Shown: positions 1 through 9,105, numbered from the stretch's first letter. The stretch: 51,029 nt of DNA from Desulfobacterales bacterium (GCA_026984935.1 JALSRD010000067.1:1-51029); one strand, 5' to 3'. Notes: a model not told the origin generated them from the sequence alone. Translations and numbers: made by a program.

Positions 1-66
1 CAAAACCGCATTTATCCCAACTGATCGGGATAAAAAGGCGTAACCCCTGGAAGCTTCTGCAAAAAT

Positions 67-1008
67 TTAAGCTGGCGGCCCGCCGTGCGCAGCCGGCGCC
101 ATGCGCTGGACACGCCAGCGGTCCGTGGCCGACGCCGTGCGCGCGCACCCGATGGTACAGGTCGCGTGACAGTGTTTGACCGTGTGGAACTGGGTTTTCA
201 GGTCGTTCAGCGTGTAGGACAGCAAATCCTTGGACCAGATGCCACGGGTCTGGGCGCAGCGGTTGACCCGGCCGAACTCGTCCACGTACAGGTAGCGGGC
301 ACCGGCGCGGCACTTGAAGGGCGCCGCGCCGGTTGCGATGAGTTGTTCGCGGTAGTCGCCGGCCTCGCTGGCGCGTCTGCCGATTCGCTGCTTTACGCGC
401 CGGAAAGCGGTCAGTTCGGCGGCGGACAGCTTCAGGCGCCCTTTGGCATCGTGAACCAGCAGGATACGGGGGGTGAACCCGTGGGCCTGCGCAAAATCAA
501 TCACCTCCTCGACTTCAGCGGGCGGCGCACATCCCACGACGCTGCTCATGACTACCTGAAATTTGGCGTATCGGGCCAGCAGCTCCAGCTTGGGGCGCAG
601 GGGCACAAGGGTTTTTTTGGTGGTATCATTTGCGTGCACGCCGTCGATGCTGATCTGCAGGTCAGTCAGTCCGGCACGGTTGAAAACTTCGATGGATGCA
701 CGGGTCAGCCGGTATGCGTTGGTGATCATCTGGCGGCGGCGAAACCCCAGCTCGCGCATTTGCGCAATAATCCGGGGCAGCTGCGGATGCAGTGTGGGTT
801 CACCGCCGGTCAGGCAGACCGCCCAGGTGCGCAGCGCGCGCAGCTTGCGCAGTCGCGCCGCAAGATCTGCAAACGGCACCGGTGCTGACGTCTGGTCGAA
901 CTCGCTGCAGTAGCCGCAGCGCAGGTTGCAGCGTCGGACAATCACCAGCTGGGCCAGCCAGGGTCCGTACTGCAGCCAACGCCAAAGCGACAGGCGGCTG
1001 CGATTCAC
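67..1008 (-). CDS. Radical SAM protein with SPASM-like C-terminus
   Basis: A 313-residue radical SAM enzyme of unknown substrate. The CxxxCxxC cluster motif (CNLRCGYC) has its cysteines at residues 27, 31 and 34, followed by a GGEP motif near residue 68, both standard for the family. The C-terminal third carries further cysteines (KCRAGARYLYVDE, NRCAQ, and CHATCTIGC near residues 280-290), which resembles a SPASM/twitch auxiliary Fe-S region as in MoaA- and PqqE-like proteins. The start is a GTG with no strong ribosome site, so the exact N-terminus is uncertain. The gene ends at the left edge and lies about 170 bp after pabBC on the same strand. No peptide substrate or cofactor pathway gene is next to it, so the reaction cannot be named. 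Confidence 0.8.
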   Translation of the reverse strand: MNRSRLSLWRWLQYGPWLAQLVIVRRCNLRCGYCSEFDQTSAPVPFADLAARLRKLRALRTWAVCLTGGEPTLHPQLPRIIAQMRELGFRRRQMITNAYRLTRASIEVFNRAGLTDLQISIDGVHANDTTKKTLVPLRPKLELLARYAKFQVVMSSVVGCAPPAEVEEVIDFAQAHGFTPRILLVHDAKGRLKLSAAELTAFRRVKQRIGRRASEAGDYREQLIATGAAPFKCRAGARYLYVDEFGRVNRCAQTRGIWSKDLLSYTLNDLKTQFHTVKHCHATCTIGCARTASATDRWRVQRMAPAAHGGPPA

Positions 1009-1177
1009 GGCATCGCCAATCGGGTTTCAAGGGGGTTTTCTCCGGCCATGCGCTTCATCATATTCACTCTGGAGAAACTGTCAAGGCGCCGGACGGCAGA
1101 AAGACTCCCCTGCGACGATTTCTCCGGCAGATGCCAAAAGGGGGGGTGAAATCCGGCAGGGGCTGTGGCTGCGGGCC

Positions 1178-3445
1178 TCAGGGGCCGGCAATGTTCAGCG
1201 TGCGGTTGATTTCGCGCCACAGGTTCGAAGGCGCCTTGAGCCGCCGGCCGTCGACGGAAAGCACCGGTACGGCGCCCATCAGCGAGTTGGTGAGCAGCAC
1301 CTCGTCGGCGCGAAACAGGTCGGCGGGCATCAACCGTTTGCGGAAAATGCCCCAGCCCGATCGGCGCAATTGCCTGCAGACGACTTTTTGCATGGTTCCC
1401 GGAAGCGCGTGCAGCGATTCCGGTAGCCCGGCCATCTGTCCGCGAAGCAGGATCAGGCTGGCACTGTTGGTTTCGCAGAGCGATCCATCGGGGTTGGTGA
1501 TCAGGGCTTCATCGGCGCCCTGGCCGGCCGCCCATGCCGCGGCGCGGTGGTAGTAGAGATAGTTGAGGGTCTTGTGTTCGGCCAGCGGTGTCTGGTGCGC
1601 ATGGGGATAGCTGGCCAGATGCAGGCCGGCTCCGGTTTTACCGGCCAGGCGGTGACGGTAGGGCCGGGCGCTGACCAGCAGAGTGCGTCGCCTGCATGTG
1701 GCATTGGGCGGTCCGGCCGCAGCCAACAGTTTGACTGCCGCCGGCCGGCTGTTCAGCCTGTTTGCGGCCAAAACCTGGGTGATAATCTGCGCCCAGCTGA
1801 GATCCGGTATCTCATCACCGAACAGATGCCGCCAGGTGCGGTAGAATCTGGCCAAATGAAGGTTCAGATAACGAGGCCGCCCACTGTCTGCACGAATGGT
1901 TTCGAAAAAGCCGAAGCCATACAGCAGCCCCAGATCATCGACCGGTACCGCCGCCTCGGCCGCCGGTACCAGGAGGCCGTTTAGCCAGACCATGGCCTGT
2001 CCTGCGGCTGGTTTCACTCCGCCGTTAAAAACGTTCATCAGGGTTTGCCCCTTGTGCAGCGTTTCTTCGTACTCTGCCGCCGGGTCGGAGTCGAAAACGA
2101 TGCCGCCGCCCACCGAAAACAGAATACGTCCGTCCACCACCGTGGCGGTGCGGATGGCGATGGAGAGGTCCATGCAGTCGTGAAAACCGATGTAGCCGAT
2201 GGCCCCGGTGTAAACGTGGCGCCGGTGGGGTTCGAGTTCGTCGATGATCTCCATGGCGCGGATCTTGGGGCAGCCGGTGATGGACCCACCGGGGAAAGTG
2301 GCCGCGATGAGATCTGCGGAACCGAACCCATCGTCCAGCCGGCCTTCCACGATGGACACCAGGTGGTAGACGTTTTCGTACACCTCCAGTTTTTTGTGGT
2401 GGGCGACTTTTACGGAGCCCTGGCGGCAGACCCGGCCGATATCGTTGCGCATCAGATCGACGATCATGGAAAGTTCGGCGTCGTCCTTGGGGCTTGCGAG
2501 GAGCTCTGCGGCCAGTTGGCGGTCCTCGGAAGGGGTCTTGCCCCGCGGCCGGGTGCCCTTGATGGGGCGCGTTTCCACGCGTCGTCCCTGCTGTAGCAGG
2601 AAGCGTTCGGGTGAGGTGGAAACCACCTGGTGATCGCCGGCGTTGATATAAGCGAAAAAAGGCGCCGGATTGCGTTTGAAAAGTTCACGAAACAGATCGA
2701 AGACGCTGCCTGCAAACGGCATTTCGAAGCGCTGGCAGAGGTTGACCTGGTATACATCGCCGGCGGTGATGTATGCACGAACCTTTTCCACGGCGGCCTC
2801 GTAAGCCGGGCGGCGGAAATTGGAACGCAATCCTTCTGCATGGCCGCTAAACGGCTCTAAAGGCGGTGCTGCGGCGGCCAGCAGATCGTTCACCTGCCGC
2901 TGGTCGGCCGGCAGGGTCGGCATGCCGTCGACACGGCGTGCGGTAATAAAAATCCGTGTACGCTCCTTACGGATGTCGTGGATGATGATTACGGCCGGCG
3001 CGTACAGGCAGACGTGCGGCAGCTTAAGGTCGTCGATGGACGTGCGCGGCAGATCTTCCAGACAGTCCTTGATGTCGTAGGCCAGATAGCCCAGCAGCCC
3101 GGCCATAAGCGGCCAGTCGGAAGCATCGTCCGGCGGGATGTGCCGGCGGACGTCACAGACAGCCAGCACCTGTTTCAGGACATCCAGCGGCCGGCGCCTG
3201 GCGGTGAACTTGCGGCTGCCGCCGGCAAGTGTCATGCTACCCCGGCGGGCGGTCAGACGAAGGTAGGGCAGGGCGCCAAGAATGTGCCAGCGGGCGCAGT
3301 CCAGATCCGAGCCGCTCAGCAGCACCACGTTTCCCGGCAAATGGGCAAAGCGTGCGGCCAGTTCCAGGAAATCCCCGTCAAAGTCCAGTGTTCGGCTGTA
3401 TACGCCCTCTATTTCGCCGGTCAATGTTCGGATGCGGTCGATCAT
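1178..3445 (-). CDS. pabB: Aminodeoxychorismate synthase component I fused to aminodeoxychorismate lyase (PabB-PabC)
   Basis: A 755-residue bifunctional enzyme of p-aminobenzoate (folate) synthesis in the cytosol. Residues about 1-465 are the PabB/TrpE-type chorismate-binding part, with PIKGTRPRG, a DLMRNDIGR segment and GCPKIRAMEIIDELE. Residues about 485-755 are a class IV PLP aminotransferase fold with KTLNYLYY, which carries the presumed PLP lysine, as in PabC (4-amino-4-deoxychorismate lyase). The first half makes 4-amino-4-deoxychorismate from chorismate using ammonia from PabA; the second releases pyruvate to give p-aminobenzoate. It starts 16 bp after the pabA stop with a GGGA-like ribosome site, so the two form an operon. 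Fused PabB-PabC proteins are known in several bacteria. TrpE is less likely because of the lyase domain. Confidence 0.93.
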   Translation of the reverse strand: MIDRIRTLTGEIEGVYSRTLDFDGDFLELAARFAHLPGNVVLLSGSDLDCARWHILGALPYLRLTARRGSMTLAGGSRKFTARRRPLDVLKQVLAVCDVRRHIPPDDASDWPLMAGLLGYLAYDIKDCLEDLPRTSIDDLKLPHVCLYAPAVIIIHDIRKERTRIFITARRVDGMPTLPADQRQVNDLLAAAAPPLEPFSGHAEGLRSNFRRPAYEAAVEKVRAYITAGDVYQVNLCQRFEMPFAGSVFDLFRELFKRNPAPFFAYINAGDHQVVSTSPERFLLQQGRRVETRPIKGTRPRGKTPSEDRQLAAELLASPKDDAELSMIVDLMRNDIGRVCRQGSVKVAHHKKLEVYENVYHLVSIVEGRLDDGFGSADLIAATFPGGSITGCPKIRAMEIIDELEPHRRHVYTGAIGYIGFHDCMDLSIAIRTATVVDGRILFSVGGGIVFDSDPAAEYEETLHKGQTLMNVFNGGVKPAAGQAMVWLNGLLVPAAEAAVPVDDLGLLYGFGFFETIRADSGRPRYLNLHLARFYRTWRHLFGDEIPDLSWAQIITQVLAANRLNSRPAAVKLLAAAGPPNATCRRRTLLVSARPYRHRLAGKTGAGLHLASYPHAHQTPLAEHKTLNYLYYHRAAAWAAGQGADEALITNPDGSLCETNSASLILLRGQMAGLPESLHALPGTMQKVVCRQLRRSGWGIFRKRLMPADLFRADEVLLTNSLMGAVPVLSVDGRRLKAPSNLWREINRTLNIAGP

Positions 3446-3461
3446 GGCATCGGTCCCTGTT

Positions 3462-4058
3462 TCATGCGGCCTGCCGCGGCTGGATATTCAGCGGACCCAG
3501 CGCAAGAAAGTTTTCGATCAGCCGAAAGCCGTGGGCGGTCAGAAAACTCTCGGGATGAAACTGCACGCCGTGCAGCGGATGACGGCGGTGGGACAGGCCC
3601 ATGACCACCCCATCGGTGCTGCGGCAGGTAATTTCCAGCTCCGGACTGCAGTCGTGGACCATCAGAGAATGGTAGCGCGCCGCCGGAAAAGGCGATGGGA
3701 GGCCTCTGAAGAGTCCTTTCCGGCCATGCTGCACGTGACTGGTTTTACCGTGCACGGGCAGCGGCGCACGTACGGTGCGCCCGCCGAAAGCCTCATTGAT
3801 GCACTGCATGCCGAGGCAGACGCCCAGGATGGGCACATGGCGGTAAAAGTGCCGGATAAGTTCGATGGAAATGCCGGCATGCGAAGGGTCCCGCGGGCCG
3901 GGACTGACCAGAATATAATCCGGCCCTTTTCGGCGGACCTGATCCAGAACGATGCAATCGCTGCGAAAAATCTGGATTTGAAGATCATAGCAGCGAAACA
4001 TTTGCACCAGATTAAAGGTAAATGAATCGTAGTTGTCGATGACCAGCAGGCACGCCAT
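3462..4058 (-). CDS. pabA: Aminodeoxychorismate/anthranilate synthase glutamine amidotransferase subunit
   Basis: A 198-residue class I glutamine amidotransferase that supplies ammonia to PabB. The visible triad is Cys81 in GVCLGMQ, with His168 and Glu170 in the FHPES motif. The N-terminus (LLVIDNYDSFTFNLVQ) is typical of PabA/TrpG. It is the first gene of a two-gene operon with pabBC. PabA and TrpG are hard to separate by sequence; the partner gene makes the folate role the better reading, though one amidotransferase may serve both pathways. The ATG at 4058 follows GGGGGAG. A terminator-like hairpin lies 18 nt upstream of the start, suggesting transcriptional attenuation. Confidence 0.92.
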   Translation of the reverse strand: MACLLVIDNYDSFTFNLVQMFRCYDLQIQIFRSDCIVLDQVRRKGPDYILVSPGPRDPSHAGISIELIRHFYRHVPILGVCLGMQCINEAFGGRTVRAPLPVHGKTSHVQHGRKGLFRGLPSPFPAARYHSLMVHDCSPELEITCRSTDGVVMGLSHRRHPLHGVQFHPESFLTAHGFRLIENFLALGPLNIQPRQAA

Positions 4059-4075
4059 TTACTCCCCCAATAAAA

Positions 4076-4104
4076 AAGGCCGCCCCTTGAGTCTGGGTGG
4101 CCTT
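4076..4104 (-). terminator. Terminator-like hairpin in the pabA leader (possible attenuator)
   Basis: On the minus strand, arms AAGGCC and GGCCTT (plus a CCC/GGG inner stem) form a hairpin followed by a run of six T. It ends 18 nt before the pabA ATG and lies downstream of a likely promoter. No minus-strand gene precedes it that it could simply terminate, so a regulatory leader hairpin is inferred. Confidence 0.55.
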
Positions 4105-4151
4105 GGCCTGGATCATAACTCTGCAAATGTTTTTCCGTAGGTGTATGCTTT

Positions 4152-4180
4152 TCTCTATGCCAAGTGAAGCGTGTCGTCAA
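4152..4180 (-). promoter_or_regulatory. Candidate sigma-70 promoter for pabA
   Basis: On the minus strand, TTGACG (4180-4175) and TAGAGA (4157-4152) are separated by 17 nt. Transcription would start about 85 nt upstream of the pabA ATG and run through the hairpin at 4104-4076. The -10 match is only moderate. Confidence 0.4.
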
Positions 4181-4181
4181 G

Positions 4182-4201
4182 AAAAAACCCGGCGTCGCCG
4201 G
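4182..4201 (-). terminator. Small hairpin with T-run on the minus strand
   Basis: CCGGC-gac-GCCGG followed by G and six T on the minus strand has the form of an intrinsic terminator. It lies just upstream of the candidate pabA promoter, where it could block antisense transcription coming from inside the divergent radical SAM gene. This role is inferred. Confidence 0.4.
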
Positions 4202-4300
4202 TTGTGATTGCTGGATCCGGACCGTTGCCATTGACATCCGTCGCCGCGTGTGTCTCTATCAGTAGCTGTTCTTCTGAAAGCGGGTTAACGGGATTTGGCA

Positions 4301-5626
4301 ATGACGAAAAAACAATCTCCGCGCTGGGTGACGGCGCTGGTGGCCGCGGCCGACGGCCGTATTTTCGAACTGCCCGGGTATGCAGCCGTGGGCAGGGACG
4401 GTTCACATTTAGAGCCGCTGGAGGTAAGCAACACGCGGCCCATGCCGTACGGCGGTGAATTGATGCTGCTGCCGCAGCGCCGTCCCCTGCTCTACAACCT
4501 TCGCCGCCATAAAGTCGAACTAGTGGCCGCAAACCCCTACGTACCGGGGGAGCGCATTTTCCCGGTGGCGGCTTTCAACTCGCCCGGCTATGTCAACACG
4601 CACACCAGCGCCTACCGGGAAGATGCCGACGCCCGCACACTGCCCCTGTTCGCCTACGGTGCGGTGGGCTGGCATCACGGGAAGTTTCGTACGGCGGCCA
4701 TGCGTGTGGACCGCGAACGGCGCCAGGACCTGCGGCTCATGGATCCCGACAAAGTGGCGGCGGGCGTGCGGCGCATGCGGCTGCAGCTGCCGCAAAACCG
4801 CCTGCGCCGGCACCTGGAAACCTGCGCGCTGACCTACGGCTGTCCGGCCGGCAAAAATTTCTTTCTGGGTCGCTGCGAAGCGCCGCTGCCTGCTTCGCAG
4901 CACTGCAATGCCCGCTGCCTGGGCTGTATCTCGCTGCAGCGCGCAAGTGATGTCTCCAGCTGCCAGGCACGCATCGCCTTTACCCCCACGCCGGCAGAGA
5001 TTGCCGAGGTGGCGCTGGCGCACATCCGGCACGTCCGACGGCCGGTGGTCAGTTTCGGCCAGGGATGCGAGGGCGACCCTCTGCTGGCCGCCGGCGTCAT
5101 CGCGCCGGCCATCGGCCGCATCCGGGATGCCACCGGCCGCGGGACCATCAACCTGAACACCAACGGCAGCCGGCCGGATCTGCTGGCGCGGCTGCTGGAC
5201 GCCGGCCTGGACAGTCTGCGTGTCAGCGTAAACAGTTTGCGGCCGCAGACCTACGCGGCCTATTTCCGGCCGCGCGGATACCGTTTCGAAGATGTACTGG
5301 CCAGCATCGACCTGGCCCTGGCACGTGGAAGATTCGTGGCCATCAACTACCTGAACTGCCCGGGATTCAGCGACACGCCGGCGGAGGCCGAGGCCTTGAT
5401 CGCCTTTCTGCGGGCCCATCCCATCGGCCTGATCCAGTGGCGCAACCTGAATATCGATCCGCTGCGCTACCTGAAGATCATGCAGGCGGCCGGTCCGGGC
5501 GGTGTCCCCATGGGTATGCGGCGGCTTTTGCAAAATATCCGTCAGATTTTTCCGCAGCTGCGATACGGCTATTTCAATCCGCCCAAGGAAACCTTTGCCG
5601 CAAAACATGGCTCCAAGAATGATTGA
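4301..5626 (+). CDS. Radical SAM domain protein of unknown substrate
   Basis: About 441 residues. A long N-terminal region (residues 1-195) without a recognised domain is followed by the CxxxCxxC motif CNARCLGC at about residues 202-209 and a TIM-barrel-like radical SAM core, with NLNTNGSRPDLL and LRVSVNSL typical of the strands that bind SAM. Extra cysteines before the motif (CALTYGC and GRC, about residues 175-192) may hold another metal cluster. The ATG at 4301 is preferred over a TTG two codons earlier. The gene overlaps the longest possible prmA reading by a few bases and probably forms an operon with it. It could be an RNA or protein modification enzyme paired with a methyltransferase, but nothing proves this. 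Confidence 0.75.
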   Translation: MTKKQSPRWVTALVAAADGRIFELPGYAAVGRDGSHLEPLEVSNTRPMPYGGELMLLPQRRPLLYNLRRHKVELVAANPYVPGERIFPVAAFNSPGYVNTHTSAYREDADARTLPLFAYGAVGWHHGKFRTAAMRVDRERRQDLRLMDPDKVAAGVRRMRLQLPQNRLRRHLETCALTYGCPAGKNFFLGRCEAPLPASQHCNARCLGCISLQRASDVSSCQARIAFTPTPAEIAEVALAHIRHVRRPVVSFGQGCEGDPLLAAGVIAPAIGRIRDATGRGTINLNTNGSRPDLLARLLDAGLDSLRVSVNSLRPQTYAAYFRPRGYRFEDVLASIDLALARGRFVAINYLNCPGFSDTPAEAEALIAFLRAHPIGLIQWRNLNIDPLRYLKIMQAAGPGGVPMGMRRLLQNIRQIFPQLRYGYFNPPKETFAAKHGSKND

Positions 5627-5666
5627 AAATGCATCCGGAACAAAGTTGCAGGGGAAAGCGGCGTCC

Positions 5667-6593
5667 ATGCAGTGGATGCAGGCCACGGTGGTTTATTCCG
5701 CCGAGCACCCCGCACTGGTCCAGGAACTGATCAGCGCTGCCTTTATGGACCTGGGCCTTTCCGGCGTGGTCATCGACGATCCGTCCATAACGCCTGGCGA
5801 TCCCCGGGGTGAAGACGCACCGGGGCAACCGAAACAGCCGGCCGTCAGTGCATACTTTCCGCTGGACGCGGACTTTGCGGGCCGGCGCGAGGGGTTGCTG
5901 CAGGCCCTGAAGCGGCTCGCCGCGCGGCATGCGCTCGACTACCGTATCACCTGGCGCCGGATTGCCGGCCAAAATTGGGCCGAGTCCTGGAAGGTGCACT
6001 TCAAGCCGCGGCGCATCTCCGAGCGCCTGGTGGTCAAGCCCAGCTGGTGCGAATTTTCGGCGCGTCGCACAGATATCGTGCTGGAGATCGATCCGGGCAT
6101 GGCCTTTGGCAGCGGCACCCATGCGACCACGGCCCTGTGTCTGCGGATGCTGGAAAAGTATCTTGCTGCCGGTCAAACTTTCCTGGATGTGGGCACCGGT
6201 TCGGGCATTCTGATGGTTGCGGCCGCCCGGCTGGGGGCGGTCCGGGTGTGCGGCAGCGACAGTGATTTCATTGCGCTGGCAACGGCTGCCGAAAACCTGC
6301 GCCGCAACGGCATTTCCAGGTCACGGTATGACCTTATGGGTGCCAGCCTGACAGACTGCCTGAGTGGTGCCGCCGCTTTCGACATACTGGCGGCCAATAT
6401 CCTGCCGCCGGTGATCCTGCACCTGCTCGATGACGCACGGCGCGTGCTGCGGCCGGGGGGCGTGCTGATCTGTTCCGGTTTTTTGGCGAAACACCGGTCG
6501 GCCGTGGCCGCCAGAATGGATGAAAACGGAATTGCGGTCATAGACGCCGCCGGGCAGGAAGGCTGGGTCTGTCTGGCGGGCCGCCGCGTGTGA
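5667..6593 (+). CDS. prmA: Ribosomal protein L11 methyltransferase
   Basis: A class I SAM-dependent methyltransferase that methylates ribosomal protein L11. The SAM-binding loop LDVGTGSGIL lies near residues 171-180 and the substrate-loop motif AANILPPVI is present, as in PrmA. From the ATG at 5667, which follows AGGGGAAA, the protein is 308 residues, close to the usual ~295. An earlier in-frame ATG at 5619 would overlap the upstream gene and add 16 residues. The N-terminal region (MQWMQATVVYSAE) matches the small L11-binding domain start. It is co-oriented with the radical SAM gene directly upstream. Confidence 0.9.
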   Translation: MQWMQATVVYSAEHPALVQELISAAFMDLGLSGVVIDDPSITPGDPRGEDAPGQPKQPAVSAYFPLDADFAGRREGLLQALKRLAARHALDYRITWRRIAGQNWAESWKVHFKPRRISERLVVKPSWCEFSARRTDIVLEIDPGMAFGSGTHATTALCLRMLEKYLAAGQTFLDVGTGSGILMVAAARLGAVRVCGSDSDFIALATAAENLRRNGISRSRYDLMGASLTDCLSGAAAFDILAANILPPVILHLLDDARRVLRPGGVLICSGFLAKHRSAVAARMDENGIAVIDAAGQEGWVCLAGRRV

Positions 6594-6747
6594 GGCCGGC
6601 CGGAGTTTTCAGCGCCGGCAGGGGGAAATTGTGCGGACCGGCCGCAACGCAGCGGCCAGATTCCTCCAAACGGCGAGGCGTATTTCGACGCCACATGCGC
6701 CACAGTTGGTGCTTGCTCTCCGCCGGGTTGTTTCTCAAAGCCTGAAA

Positions 6748-6940
6748 GACTCGTAAAAAGTCGGTTTGGAGCGAATTTCAAGACGTTTCGGGCAAAGTGC
6801 TGTGCAAAATTCAGGTAATAATCCCAAGCTGTTTGAGGAGCGTGGCGACGAGTTCTCGTCGGGATTTAGCGCAACGGCGCACTACTCCCGAAAAGGCTTG
6901 CGGAAGCGAGAAATCCGGACTTTTTACGGAATCATCAAAG
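6748..6940 (-). repeat. Dispersed palindromic repeat, copy A
   Basis: About 193 bp filling the gap between convergent prmA and the decarboxylase; the rest of 6594-6965 shows no gene. The ends carry an 11-bp inverted repeat (CGTAAAAAGTC at 6752-6762, GACTTTTTACG at 6918-6928). The minus strand matches copy B at 30430-30620 over GTGCGCCGTTGC, CTAAATCCCG and a CTCCTCAAACAGC loop. It begins 25 bp after the decarboxylase stop, in that gene's orientation. No transposase is present, so it is a non-autonomous element or a folded 3' RNA element. Confidence 0.65.
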
Positions 6941-6965
6941 ACTGATTTTCGCCTGCCGCTGTATG

Positions 6966-8411
6966 TCATTTGCCCTTTTCGAGGTTCCCGGCTGTCTTTT
7001 GGATATGATGCCAGGCCTGACGGACATGCCGGGTCCCTGTGTGGGTTTGGCCGACACAGAATCGCAGGACATATTGCCCGTTCAAGGTCGTGTGGGTGAG
7101 GTAGAGATGTCCGCTGGCATTGAGCCTCTCCAAAAGTCGCCGGTTAAAGGCGTCTCCGGCGGTATGCCGGAAGCATACCAGGTTCAACGGTGCTGCTGCG
7201 GCAAGTTCGAAACGGTCGGATTGGGCCACCCATTTCGCAAAATCCTGGGCGAGACTGACGTGGTGCCGGATGTGGTGACGCAGGCCTTCGGCACCGTAAT
7301 AGCGGATGACGAACCAAAGCTTCAGGGAGCGGAAGCGTCTGCCCAGAGGAATGTGCCAATCGCGGTAATCCGTGACGGCTCCGGATTCCGTCGCCTGGTT
7401 GCGCAGATATTCCGGCAGAACGCTCAAGGTCCTGATCAAGGCGGCCCGATCGGCCACGTAGAAACAGTCGCAGTCGAAATTGGTAAACATCCACTTGTGG
7501 GGATTGAAGCAGAAACTGTCCGCCAGCTCTAAGCCGTCAAGGATATATCGATATTCGGGGCACAGCGCGGCGGTGCCGGACATGGCGCCGTCCACGTGCA
7601 GCCAGACCCCTTCATCCCGGCAAATCCGGCCAATGGCAGGCAATGGATCCATGGCATTGCAGGAGGTCGTACCCACGGTGGCGCAGACAAGGCAGGGAAC
7701 CAGCCCGTTCCGACGGTCTTTGCGGATTTGCCGCCCAAGAAGGTCCGGGCGCAGTGCAAAGCGGTCGTCCACAGGTATGAGCCGCAGGTTCCGGCGCCCG
7801 AGCCCGGCGATTTTTACCCCCTTTTCGATGGAGGAGTGCGTTTCGGTGGAGGCATAGACGACCAGGCTGCGGTCGCATCCGCGTTCATTGCTCGCAAAAT
7901 CCGTAGCCCGTTCACGGGCCGCCAGAATGGCACACAGGGAAGCACTCGAAGCGGAGTCCTGAATGACGCCGCCCCCGGCACCGTCGGACCTGAATTTCTC
8001 TGGCAATCCAAGCAAGTCCACCAGCCAGTCGAGCACGAGGGCTTCCAGCTCCGTGCAGGCAGGGCTCGTCGACCAGAGCATACCCTGTACGCCGAGGCCG
8101 GCGCAAAGCAGCTCCCCGAGTATGGAAGGCCCGGATGCATTTGCCGGAAAGTAGGCGAAAAAATTGGGCGACTGCCAGTGGGTGATTCCCGGCAGGATCC
8201 GCTTGTTCATGTCCTCGAGAATGTCTTCGAAGGCTTCTCCTTCCACGGGCGCCGCCGGAGCAAGGGAAGCGCGGATTTCACCGGGGGCGACCCGCGCAAG
8301 GACCGGAAAGGATTCTATCTTTGCATAGTAGTCGGCCAGCCAGTCCACCACGGCCCGGCCGTGCCGGCGGAATTCTTCAGGGGACATATGAAAGTCATTT
8401 TTTCTGGGCAT
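6966..8411 (-). CDS. PLP-dependent group II decarboxylase (aromatic-L-amino-acid decarboxylase-like)
   Basis: A 481-residue pyridoxal-phosphate enzyme of the group II decarboxylase family, which includes aromatic amino acid, glutamate and histidine decarboxylases. The PLP lysine is Lys306 in FNPHKWM, and the LHVDGAMSGTAAL segment carries the family's PLP-binding aspartate. The N-terminus (SPEEFRRHGRAVVDWLADYY) is typical of the aromatic amino acid decarboxylase branch. The ATG at 8411 is chosen because AAGGAGAAATGT stands directly before it; longer readings lack a ribosome site. The substrate cannot be fixed from sequence; phenylalanine, tyrosine, tryptophan or a diamino acid are possible. 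It is co-directional with the RidA gene 99 bp upstream. Confidence 0.87.
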   Translation of the reverse strand: MPRKNDFHMSPEEFRRHGRAVVDWLADYYAKIESFPVLARVAPGEIRASLAPAAPVEGEAFEDILEDMNKRILPGITHWQSPNFFAYFPANASGPSILGELLCAGLGVQGMLWSTSPACTELEALVLDWLVDLLGLPEKFRSDGAGGGVIQDSASSASLCAILAARERATDFASNERGCDRSLVVYASTETHSSIEKGVKIAGLGRRNLRLIPVDDRFALRPDLLGRQIRKDRRNGLVPCLVCATVGTTSCNAMDPLPAIGRICRDEGVWLHVDGAMSGTAALCPEYRYILDGLELADSFCFNPHKWMFTNFDCDCFYVADRAALIRTLSVLPEYLRNQATESGAVTDYRDWHIPLGRRFRSLKLWFVIRYYGAEGLRHHIRHHVSLAQDFAKWVAQSDRFELAAAAPLNLVCFRHTAGDAFNRRLLERLNASGHLYLTHTTLNGQYVLRFCVGQTHTGTRHVRQAWHHIQKTAGNLEKGK

Positions 8412-8510
8412 ACATTTCTCCTTTACCTTGGCACAGGCGGCGCGCGGACAAAATGCGCCCCCCTCGTGCGGCGCTGACGGCTGCAATGAGGGTGAGGCTA
8501 TCCTTAGCGG

Positions 8511-8933
8511 TCAGGCCGGGCCGCCTGTTTGCGGGTGTGTCGCGTTCTCCGGGACAATGGCATCTGCTTCTATCTCCACCAATATTTCCGGAGCAATCAG
8601 CCGGTGCACTCCCACCATGCTGGAGGAAGGCCGGACGGTCCCGAAGAATTCGCAGTGGGCCTTGCCCACCTCCTTCCAGTCGTCAATATTGACCAAATAT
8701 ATCCGGGTGCGCACGACATCTTTAAGTGCGGCGCCAGCTTCTCGCAAAGCCGCTTCGATGTTTTTGAGTATCTGAACCGCCTGGGCGTAAGGATCGCCGA
8801 TCCCGATGATCCGTCCATCCTTGTTCGTAGCGGTTGTTCCGGAAACATGGATGTGTGGCCCCACCCTTACGGCTCTGGCGTAGCCCACAATCGGTTCCCA
8901 TTTGGTTCCTGTCAAGACATACTGTCTGTGCAT
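8511..8933 (-). CDS. RidA family (YjgF/UK114) protein, reactive enamine/imine deaminase-like
   Basis: A 140-residue member of the RidA superfamily. These small trimeric proteins hydrolyse reactive enamine/imine intermediates released by PLP enzymes, or act as related hydrolases. The characteristic segments [39 protein letters not shown] (with the substrate-binding arginine) and EIEADAIVP are present. The ATG at 8933 follows AAGGGA; a TTG five codons earlier is less likely. It lies just upstream of a PLP decarboxylase in the same direction, which fits damage control for that enzyme, but this link is inferred. Many subfamilies are not true RidA deaminases. Confidence 0.85.
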   Translation of the reverse strand: MHRQYVLTGTKWEPIVGYARAVRVGPHIHVSGTTATNKDGRIIGIGDPYAQAVQILKNIEAALREAGAALKDVVRTRIYLVNIDDWKEVGKAHCEFFGTVRPSSSMVGVHRLIAPEILVEIEADAIVPENATHPQTGGPA

Positions 8934-9105
8934 AAATGTTCCCTTCAAGATCAGTCACCGTTATTCTAAGGCAAACGCCGAACGGCTTCGAACCCCGCAA
9001 CCCGGCCGATCCACACACGCCTGACGATATGCCGAAGTTTTCGCGCCTTGCCAGGCAGGCGCCTTGACGGCTGCGGTGCGTCACCGTATTTTCGAATCTG
9101 ACCAT

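Noticed and set aside
12-33. Hairpin TTATCCC/GGGATAA as a terminator for the first gene
   Set aside because: The T-run lies on the wrong side for transcription in either direction.
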